12,066 nt of DNA from an uncultured Clostridia bacterium (GTDB lineage: Bacteria; Bacillota; Clostridia; Lachnospirales; CAG-274): the NCBI GenBank assembly GCA_947589405.1, contig CANQBT010000061.1:1-12066 (forward strand), given 5' to 3'. Position numbers and translations under genes: made by a program. Shown here piece after piece: positions 6,154-12,066 of the stretch; position 1 is the first letter of the stretch; the number at the start of each line of letters is the position of its first letter. The notes under the pieces were generated by a model, which ran no database searches, had not been told where the DNA came from, and was given only the letters and a program-made list of their open reading frames with translations.

Positions 6154-7527
6154 TCACCCATTCATATTGATACGTATCTGCGTAATAAACAGCTCCTTTT
6201 GGGGATCGAATAAAAATCTTGAAATGCCCTCATATTTCTGAACGGTATGGGCTACGCTTTTCAAGCCGTAACTATCGCCCGAACTACTCAGAAAGGCTTC
6301 TGACGGCAGAAAACCGTTCTCAGACCTAAAACGGCTGTCAAGACGTACCTCCTTACAGGAATTTGTTATCTCCATAGCAAGGGAGCTTCCGAAGGTACCT
6401 ATGCGTATATCTATTATTGGGGCTTTGGGATATTTCCTACAGGAATTTATGGCATTTTCCATAACATTGCCCAGCAATACCGTAATGTCAGAAGGCTCTA
6501 TATCAAGCTCGCCGCATTCCGCATTTACTTCACAGCGTATATTTTCATCTGCGGCAATGCCTGTATAGTATTGTAACAGACTGTTGACCACCATATTGCG
6601 GCAGTAGGTCCTGCTGACACGTCCGGCGGAGGTATCTGTCAGCTTTGACAGATAATCCTTCATCTCCTTTAATTCTCCTCTGTCCAGCATATCATTGAGA
6701 GTATTGTAATGATGGCGCAGATCATGGTGCATGCGCCTTGTGTTTTCCATATCTACGGCAATTTTTTCATACTGGAGCTGCTGAAGCTCAAGTGCTCTGA
6801 GCTGTGCGCTTTCACGCCGCTGTCTTGCAGACTCTCGCATTATTAGCCAATATATAAGCACCTGATACATGATCACAGCAAGCAATATTGCCAGCAGTAT
6901 TAAATACAGCCTGTATTCCAGATAGTAATATGCAAAATCAAAGCCCGACATCATTATTATAAAAATGCATGTTGAAAATATAAGTATAAAAAATTCACGG
7001 CGCATATTTCGTGTATATACTTCCCGAATATACTCCTTAAGGGTACGGCTTACAAAGGGGATCATGCAGGGCAGCATAAACAGCGCCGTTACGGCATAGA
7101 GAAGTACACCGTGTAATGAATAGACTGACCAACCGTTGCTTATGGGAGAAAAATGAAAAAATACAGACAAAAAACCGCTTAGGGTATTTACAAGACAATA
7201 TTGCAAAGCTCCGTAAAACAAGACGATAAAAAATACCAGAAGCTTTTTAATGGGGGATTCCCTTACAAGCAGTATAAAGGCTGTCAATGTGATAAACATT
7301 ACCAAAAGCGTGAAAAGATTGGCTGTAAGCGCAGTATTTTTGCTTATGCCGCTTTGAAGGAGTATAGGCAGCAGTACCGAAAATACGGCTATGAATATGG
7401 TCAAGCAAGCAAACAAGCTTCTTTTTCCTATACGGTATGTTTCCTGAGGAAAGGGCAGAAATATCATAAGCGTACAGGGGAGAAACTGTATAAAAAAGCC
7501 TACAGCATTCTGTATAAAAAACATCAT
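6154..7527 (-). CDS. GHKL sensor histidine kinase (AgrC/LytS-type partner of a LytTR regulator)
   Basis: A 457-residue membrane kinase. Residues 1 to about 231 hold six or seven hydrophobic segments, which would form the sensing module; no known ligand domain is evident. A charged, probably coiled-coil linker (232-262) leads to the phosphoacceptor block RRMHHDLRHHYNTLNDML, with H268 followed by D269 as in the HD-x-R-H type of this kinase class. The GHKL ATPase domain follows: N box LLGNVMENAINSC (352-363, N354 and N358) and a glycine box SSGDSYGLKSV (415-425). It would autophosphorylate and pass phosphate to D54 of the adjacent regulator. The first of two ATG codons (7527) has GAGG at 7 nt, and overlaps the regulator stop as ATGA, pointing to coupled translation. 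There is no AgrB or AgrD-like gene in the window, so the signal is unknown. Confidence 0.92.
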   Translation of the reverse strand: MMFFIQNAVGFFIQFLPCTLMIFLPFPQETYRIGKRSLFACLTIFIAVFSVLLPILLQSGISKNTALTANLFTLLVMFITLTAFILLVRESPIKKLLVFFIVLFYGALQYCLVNTLSGFLSVFFHFSPISNGWSVYSLHGVLLYAVTALFMLPCMIPFVSRTLKEYIREVYTRNMRREFFILIFSTCIFIIMMSGFDFAYYYLEYRLYLILLAILLAVIMYQVLIYWLIMRESARQRRESAQLRALELQQLQYEKIAVDMENTRRMHHDLRHHYNTLNDMLDRGELKEMKDYLSKLTDTSAGRVSRTYCRNMVVNSLLQYYTGIAADENIRCEVNAECGELDIEPSDITVLLGNVMENAINSCRKYPKAPIIDIRIGTFGSSLAMEITNSCKEVRLDSRFRSENGFLPSEAFLSSSGDSYGLKSVAHTVQKYEGISRFLFDPQKELFITQIRINMNG

Positions 7528-8255
7528 AATTTATCCTCACCAAAACCCTTTCTTTGTGAAAGCCGTTCAAAGACATAGTTGTCATAGGTAGCTCTTATAC
7601 CGGCACTTTTGCGTATCGTTATGGGAAGCCGTATTCCGTTTTGCATAACGCATGTATTTTTGCTCATCTTCATGATATAGTCCATATTGACAAGTATTCC
7701 ACGATTTATTTTAAGAAAATTCTTGTTCATTTTCTTCTCCAGATCGCAGAAGGACATACGTACACGTAGCTTTTCTCCGTCAGCAAGAGAAATATTTACT
7801 ATGTGGTCGTCGCTTTCCAAAATACATATCTGATCCAGAAATATCGTATGTCTTTCCATTCCAAATGTAAGAGTAATGCGTTCCCTGTACACAAAGCGGT
7901 ATTCCGCAATGCGTCTGAATGCCTCCGCAATGCCCTCTGTTGTCACGGGCTTTACAATATAATGCATAGCGTATACCGAAAATGCATCTACCGCAAAATC
8001 CCTGCTTACGGTAACGAACACAATACCTGTTTCGGGAGAGATCTCATGAAGCTTTTTAGCAATTTCAATACCGTTTTCGGGAGGCAGATATATATCCAAA
8101 AACACAATGTCAAAGTGGGGCGATACCTTCGCAGCCTCAAGCAGGGCTGTACCGCAAGAGAATTTTTCAGCTCTCCGAGACGGATCCCAGTCCCTCAGCG
8201 CTTCTTCAAATTTCTTCTGTTCCCTTATATCATCATCGCAAACTGCAATACGCAT
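7524..8255 (-). CDS. LytTR-family response regulator
   Basis: A 243-residue regulator. The receiver domain (about 1-118) has the acidic pocket D7-D8-D9, phosphoacceptor D54 in VFLDIYLP, T82 and K102 in YIVKP. The C-terminal LytTR DNA-binding domain (about 135-236) shows the family pattern: ICILESDDHIVNI, the FLKINRGILVNMDYI stretch and a closing ITIRKS. The frame is open up to 8465, but that extension would run through the terminator and promoter of this region; the ATG at 8255 starts the receiver beta strand directly (MRIAVCDDD) and has GGAGG at 8270-8266, so it is chosen. It is cotranscribed with the kinase, overlapping it by 4 bp. LytTR proteins bind paired direct repeats, and a repeat with the right period lies upstream, so self-activation is likely. 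Other targets cannot be seen. Confidence 0.93.
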   Translation of the reverse strand: MRIAVCDDDIREQKKFEEALRDWDPSRRAEKFSCGTALLEAAKVSPHFDIVFLDIYLPPENGIEIAKKLHEISPETGIVFVTVSRDFAVDAFSVYAMHYIVKPVTTEGIAEAFRRIAEYRFVYRERITLTFGMERHTIFLDQICILESDDHIVNISLADGEKLRVRMSFCDLEKKMNKNFLKINRGILVNMDYIMKMSKNTCVMQNGIRLPITIRKSAGIRATYDNYVFERLSQRKGFGEDKL

Positions 8256-8301
8256 ATATATTATTCCTCCCAAGACCAGTCGGTCCAATGTATATTTTTC
8301 A

Positions 8302-8330
8302 ATTATATTATAATATTTTATCATTTTCAA
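8302..8330 (-). promoter_or_regulatory. Promoter of the regulator-kinase operon
   Basis: TTGAAA (8330-8325), 17 bp, then a perfect TATAAT (8307-8302). The start is predicted near 8295, with a leader of about 40 nt before the ATG at 8255. A second TATAAT within the spacer is too close to the -35 to be the main one. Confidence 0.8.
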
Positions 8331-8332
8331 TG

Positions 8333-8346
8333 CGGCAATTTTGCCG
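8333..8346. repeat. Short palindrome abutting the -35 box
   Basis: CGGCAA (8333-8338), TT, TTGCCG (8341-8346). It lies 2 bp upstream of the -35 box and overlaps the promoter-proximal copy of the direct repeat by 4 bp. It could be a second operator or chance. Confidence 0.5.
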
Positions 8347-8379
8347 TTCACGTCATAATATCTGCCTTTTACGTCATAA
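8343..8379. promoter_or_regulatory. Direct repeat pair, candidate LytTR operator
   Basis: Two 16-bp copies, 8343-8358 (GCCGTTCACGTCATAA) and 8364-8379 (GCCTTTTACGTCATAA), match at 14 of 16 positions and share an identical nonamer ACGTCATAA. Their period is 21 bp, two helical turns, leaving 12 bp between nonamers. Paired roughly 9-bp repeats 12-13 bp apart on one face of the helix are the usual LytTR binding arrangement. They lie about 48-84 bp upstream of the predicted transcription start, where an activator would bind. The nonamer matches the published AgrA-type consensus only partly. Confidence 0.68.
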
Positions 8380-8423
8380 CAAAGCAATATCTTAATGAAT
8401 ATTACCCTATGTGCAAAGCCTTT

Positions 8424-8463
8424 AAAACAAAGGGGAATGCCGCTGTTTTGCTTGACATTCCCC
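8424..8463 (-). terminator. Intrinsic terminator of the glycan fusion gene
   Basis: On the minus strand GGGGAATG (8463-8456) pairs with CATTCCCC (8439-8432), extendable by a U-G and a C-G pair, with a loop of about 12 nt, followed by TTTGTTTT (8431-8424). It begins 11 bp after the fusion gene stop and separates that transcript from the regulator operon. Confidence 0.85.
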
Positions 8464-8474
8464 ATTTTATGCTC

Positions 8475-11400
8475 TTACTGTGTAATATCGAATTTATTAT
8501 CTATATGGTTTTCATTTAAAAATGCAGCATATTCCTTTGTAAGCTCTCCGTAATGCTTGTAAAAATCCGAATAATCACAGTATTCCAAAAGCTCCGAAGC
8601 GTCTTTTATGCTTTCAAGCTTACTTATCTGTATATTAGGCAGATGAAGGACGTCTATAAGCTCTGAGGTCCTGCTGTCGTGAGTTATCCACAGAGCCGGA
8701 ATGCCGTTTCTCAAAGCGGACATATTGCCATGAAAACGGCTGCCAAATGAAAATGAAAATTTTTCCTCCTGCATATAGCGGTTCCATTTGTCCATATCAA
8801 AGAAAAGCTTAGCGTTGGACTTCATGAATTTCCTAAGCTTGTCCTGAGATATGCCAATGCCGGGAAAGCTTTGATTAAACAGCTCATCGTCAACAGTCTT
8901 GTCCTCCATAAGCTGAGGAAGCTCGGTCATCATCTGTATGAGCCATACGGCGTCCGCCTTCATGCCCAGCTCCAGAAGCCTTGTTTCAAGCTTTGACTTA
9001 CCTGTAATATTGAATATAGGCTTGCTCATATCAGGCGTTCTTATATTCTCATATACGCCGTCAAGGTATTTATAGCATGTAGGACAGCCTATTATCCTGT
9101 AATTCCTTATACCCATAAGCTCTAAGCATTCTGCCGTAAATTCGCCTCTTACTCCAAGTGACACACATCTGTCAGCAGCCTCTCTGAAAAAGTTTACGGC
9201 ATAGTCAGAAAGTACATTTACAAGCTTTCTTGGCGTATTGTTAGGGGGATATGCCTGAGCGCCTAAGCCCACCATCGTAATATTGCCTTCGCTGCTCTTA
9301 TACATTCTGTCCATATTTTTTATAACGTTGTCGCTGCCCTTTATTATGAAATTGGAAGAGGGTATTACAGCTGTGACCGTTCCGTATTCCTTTCTGAGCT
9401 TTTCATAATTAGGTCCGTTGAACCATATTTGTGCAACCGAATTGACCTGACGGTCTACAGCGTCTACAAATACCATATTTCCCGAATTGGCGCCTGCAAG
9501 CCTCATCTTTTCTTCTATTGACTTGCTGCTGTCGTCCGTAACGGAAATAACGGGATTTACAAGCACCGTTTTGTATGAAGCATTTTCATCTATAAGCATA
9601 TCGTGATGCCTTTTTACAGAGCTTTCATTTACTGTTGTATCGGGATCCCATTTTTCGGCTTTTTCTATATTGTAAAGCTCGTTGAATTTTTCCTCAGTAC
9701 CCTTTTCCACATTGGCGAAATAGAACTTCTTTATTATTTCATGGTTTCGCTTTACGGCATCGTTATCGGGAGCAAACAGCCTCCTTATACATTGAGCAAC
9801 AAGCATATGCTCTTTGTAATAAGAGTCCTGAGTATATGTCTTTGCCGAGCTGTTGCTTGAATGGAACCTGAAATAGCTCTTGGTATCTACAGTATAGGCT
9901 ATCTTCTTATTCTGAAGCAGATAGAGATAGAATATCCAATCGCCGCATATCTTCATGGCGTACCATGAAGGATCCGAAAACAGATCCATTTCACCGGGAT
10001 TCCTGAATACGGCTCCGCTGGCGTTAGGTATTGTATTCTTAATGGCAAGAGCTTCGCTTACCTCACTCAGACTGTCATTCACATAGCTGTGATGCCATTT
10101 TTCATCGTCTATACTTCCTACATAGCTGAAAAAGCCGTTTTTATTTTCTTCATTGTGTTCGTTTATAAAGCCGTACTGACAGTAGGACAGAGCTACGTCC
10201 TTATCATCAAAGGCGATAAGTACGTTTTCAAGGAAGTTTTCCTCACAGCAGTCATCTGACTCGGCTATCCAGCAAAGCTCACCCTTTGAATTTCTTATGC
10301 CCTTTGTCCATTGGCGGAACACTCCTCCCGAGTTGGTTTCATTAAATACCAGCTCGCTTCTGTCGGGATATTTCTCATTGTATTCTCTGAGTATATCCCT
10401 GCTGTTGTCCTTTGAGCAGTCGTCCATAAACTGTACATGTATATTCTTATATGTTTGACCAAATATACTGTCAAGACGCATAGGCAAAAATGCCGAATGA
10501 TTATAATTGGGAACAATAACGCTTACAAGAGGTCCTGTCTTATCCTCGCCGGATACAAGCAGGCGGTTTATCCTATCCGCCTTTTCAACGGTATATTCCT
10601 CGTCCTCCGCACAAGCGTATCTGTTGTAAACGTCTATATACATATCCGCAATATTGGATATTTCAAAATATTCCGCCTTCTTTACGGCAGTTTTGGCGCA
10701 GGAATCGTAATATTCCTTATCTGTGACCATCCTGACTATTTCGTCGGCAAGCATATCGTTATCCACCTGCATATCCTTAAGGGGGAATATACTGCCTGCA
10801 TATCTGCCCTCACACTCCAGCATAGACCTTACATCGCCTATATCGCTGGCAATGGCAGGTATGCCGCACATCATTGCTTCAATAAGGCAAAGAGGTGCGC
10901 TTTCGGAAGCATAGTATGACGGAAGCATACAAATATCCGATGCCGCAAAGAAATCGCAGGGATCATCTCTGAAGCCCAGAAAATGTATATGTTCGTTTTC
11001 CATTGTATCCTTGTAATTATCGTATACCTCACCGCTGCCTATAAGAATAAGCTGTATATCTCTTCCTGTTTTTTCTCTTGCCTTGTCAACGGCGGAAATA
11101 GCGTTGAGCCAGCCCTTCTGAGGTATTGCACGGCTTATTACGGCTATTGTAAAAGAATCCGCCTTAACTCCGTATTGTGAAAGATCCGCCTTGTTTATTA
11201 CAGGTCTTTCCATGCCGTTAGGTATTTTTATGAATTTTTCCTTATCATATACCTCGTATTTTTCAAAAGGAATTATATTCTTGTCTGCAACATATGTCCA
11301 GTAATCCGTATTATCAATAAGCTTTGACACTCTGAACAGATATTCAAGAGTTTTGTCATCAAAATTCTCATACATTCCATGAGATGTAGCGATATTTACA

Positions 11401-12066
11401 GTCTTTTTCTTAAGAGAAGGATATTTCTCAAGAACATCGCACATAAAGCTCTGTACTGCCTGATGATGACTGCTTATGACCTGAATATCAAGCTCATTTA
11501 TTATAACGCCCATTTCATCTATGTCGTTGGTGTATACAACAGGTATGCATGGATCCAGCATTTTTCTTACAGGCATTTCCGTATTGCTGCTGTATATATG
11601 CACCGTTACGGTATATCCCCGCTTGTGAAGAGCATTTGCAAGCCTTATAGGCATTATTTCTCCGCCGCCGTGACTGAATTCGTATATGCTTATCAATATA
11701 TTAAAGCTGCGTTCTTTTATATAGTCCTTCGGCATATAATTTTCGGCAAAATATTTATATCCGTATTCTGCCGCCACCGTTTTTCTCATAAGGGCATACC
11801 GCTGATATTTATCCCTTCTGTCGGCAGCATACTTGTCAAAAAGCACAGGAGCGACATTTTTTATATACCCTTCGGAAAGCCCTTCGGAGCAGTCCTCTTC
11901 TATATCCTCTGAATAGTATATCCCTATCTTTCCTCCTGCGCATATGCCAAGCAGATATTGGGTAAAGCTTCCGCTATGGCTGAAATCAATATTCTCTGCT
12001 GCGGCTTTGTCGGGCACTCTGAATATGACGTTCTCCTTGTCAAGAGGGTGTCTCCATATGTTGTAC
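8475..12066 (-). CDS. Multidomain glycan enzyme: GT4 + GT2 + polysaccharide pyruvyl transferase; 5' end beyond the window
   Basis: The frame is open to the window edge: a GTG at 12017 could be taken as a start, but 16 in-frame codons precede it without a stop and no well-spaced ribosome site serves it, so the N-terminus is missing. Numbering from that GTG: residues 1 to about 104 are unassigned. Residues 105-467 are a GT4-type (GT-B) glycosyltransferase, with the glycine-rich loop SHGGGE (115-120), the nucleotide-side block VISRAIPQKGW, and the E-x7-E motif E372 to E380. Residues 497-760 are a GT2-type (GT-A) domain, starting VSVIVPNYNH, with DD (532-533) and the metal-site region AESDD (585-589). 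Residues about 817-1150 resemble polysaccharide pyruvyl transferases: GLGAQA (917-922), SLGVRGEFT (953-961) and FGSRFHG (1091-1097, H1096). No membrane segments, so cytoplasmic. It would build and pyruvylate surface-glycan repeat units. Ends in TAA 11 bp before a terminator. Confidence 0.88.
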   Translation of the reverse strand, partial: YNIWRHPLDKENVIFRVPDKAAAENIDFSHSGSFTQYLLGICAGGKIGIYYSEDIEEDCSEGLSEGYIKNVAPVLFDKYAADRRDKYQRYALMRKTVAAEYGYKYFAENYMPKDYIKERSFNILISIYEFSHGGGEIMPIRLANALHKRGYTVTVHIYSSNTEMPVRKMLDPCIPVVYTNDIDEMGVIINELDIQVISSHHQAVQSFMCDVLEKYPSLKKKTVNIATSHGMYENFDDKTLEYLFRVSKLIDNTDYWTYVADKNIIPFEKYEVYDKEKFIKIPNGMERPVINKADLSQYGVKADSFTIAVISRAIPQKGWLNAISAVDKAREKTGRDIQLILIGSGEVYDNYKDTMENEHIHFLGFRDDPCDFFAASDICMLPSYYASESAPLCLIEAMMCGIPAIASDIGDVRSMLECEGRYAGSIFPLKDMQVDNDMLADEIVRMVTDKEYYDSCAKTAVKKAEYFEISNIADMYIDVYNRYACAEDEEYTVEKADRINRLLVSGEDKTGPLVSVIVPNYNHSAFLPMRLDSIFGQTYKNIHVQFMDDCSKDNSRDILREYNEKYPDRSELVFNETNSGGVFRQWTKGIRNSKGELCWIAESDDCCEENFLENVLIAFDDKDVALSYCQYGFINEHNEENKNGFFSYVGSIDDEKWHHSYVNDSLSEVSEALAIKNTIPNASGAVFRNPGEMDLFSDPSWYAMKICGDWIFYLYLLQNKKIAYTVDTKSYFRFHSSNSSAKTYTQDSYYKEHMLVAQCIRRLFAPDNDAVKRNHEIIKKFYFANVEKGTEEKFNELYNIEKAEKWDPDTTVNESSVKRHHDMLIDENASYKTVLVNPVISVTDDSSKSIEEKMRLAGANSGNMVFVDAVDRQVNSVAQIWFNGPNYEKLRKEYGTVTAVIPSSNFIIKGSDNVIKNMDRMYKSSEGNITMVGLGAQAYPPNNTPRKLVNVLSDYAVNFFREAADRCVSLGVRGEFTAECLELMGIRNYRIIGCPTCYKYLDGVYENIRTPDMSKPIFNITGKSKLETRLLELGMKADAVWLIQMMTELPQLMEDKTVDDELFNQSFPGIGISQDKLRKFMKSNAKLFFDMDKWNRYMQEEKFSFSFGSRFHGNMSALRNGIPALWITHDSRTSELIDVLHLPNIQISKLESIKDASELLEYCDYSDFYKHYGELTKEYAAFLNENHIDNKFDITQ

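Noticed and set aside
8256..8465. N-terminal extension of the LytTR regulator by 70 residues
   Set aside because: It would cover the upstream terminator arm, the direct repeats, the promoter and the ribosome site. The apparent YDV-K/N-G repeat in that translation is just the 21-bp DNA repeat read in frame.
12015..12017. GTG as the true start of the large glycan enzyme
   Set aside because: The frame continues upstream to the window edge without a stop, and the nearest purine-rich site (GGAG at 12036-12033) is 15 nt away, too far for normal initiation.

Overview
The window looks like part of a low-to-mid GC gut-type Firmicutes chromosome of the class Clostridia, perhaps a Ruminococcus-like relative. 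The reasons are the Firmicutes-style GGAGG ribosome sites, TTGAnA/TAtAAT promoters, heavy use of ATA and TAT codons, and families typical of such genomes (DHHW protein, DUF4358 lipoprotein, AlgI-like MBOAT, GHKL/LytTR two-component pair). This placement is inference. Every recognised gene is on the minus strand, so transcription runs from high to low coordinates.

Layout in transcription order. (1) 12066-8475: a very large multidomain glycan enzyme, cut by the window edge. It joins a GT4 glycosyltransferase, a GT2 glycosyltransferase and a polysaccharide pyruvyl transferase domain in one chain, and ends at a good intrinsic terminator (8424-8463). (2) 8379-8302: a control region with a 21-bp-period direct repeat, a small palindrome and a near-consensus promoter. 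It drives a LytTR response regulator (start reassigned to 8255) and a GHKL sensor kinase that overlaps it by 4 bp. (3) 5503-6153: about 650 bp with no convincing gene, filled with perfect or near-perfect hairpins; probably a mosaic of dispersed intergenic repeats, ending in a strong promoter at 5551-5523. (4) 5472-82: a tight six-gene operon: GalE-like epimerase, membrane-anchored SGNH hydrolase, DUF4358 lipoprotein, MBOAT O-acyltransferase, DHHW (AlgJ/AlgX-like) protein, PAP2 phosphatase. Gaps between genes are 9-16 bp. (5) 53-1: the 5' two thirds of a tRNA-Trp(CCA), with its own consensus promoter embedded in the end of the PAP2 gene.

Read together, the window is mostly a cell-surface polysaccharide locus. 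The fusion enzyme would build and pyruvylate a glycan. The operon would O-acylate an exported glycan (MBOAT passing acyl groups across the membrane, SGNH and DHHW proteins acting outside) and supply a nucleotide sugar and lipid-phosphate recycling. The two-component system between them is a plausible but unproven regulator. The points most worth a second look are the three-domain fusion, the Tyr-to-Phe change in the epimerase catalytic motif, the candidate LytTR autoregulatory operator, the palindrome island, and the tRNA promoter inside a coding sequence.
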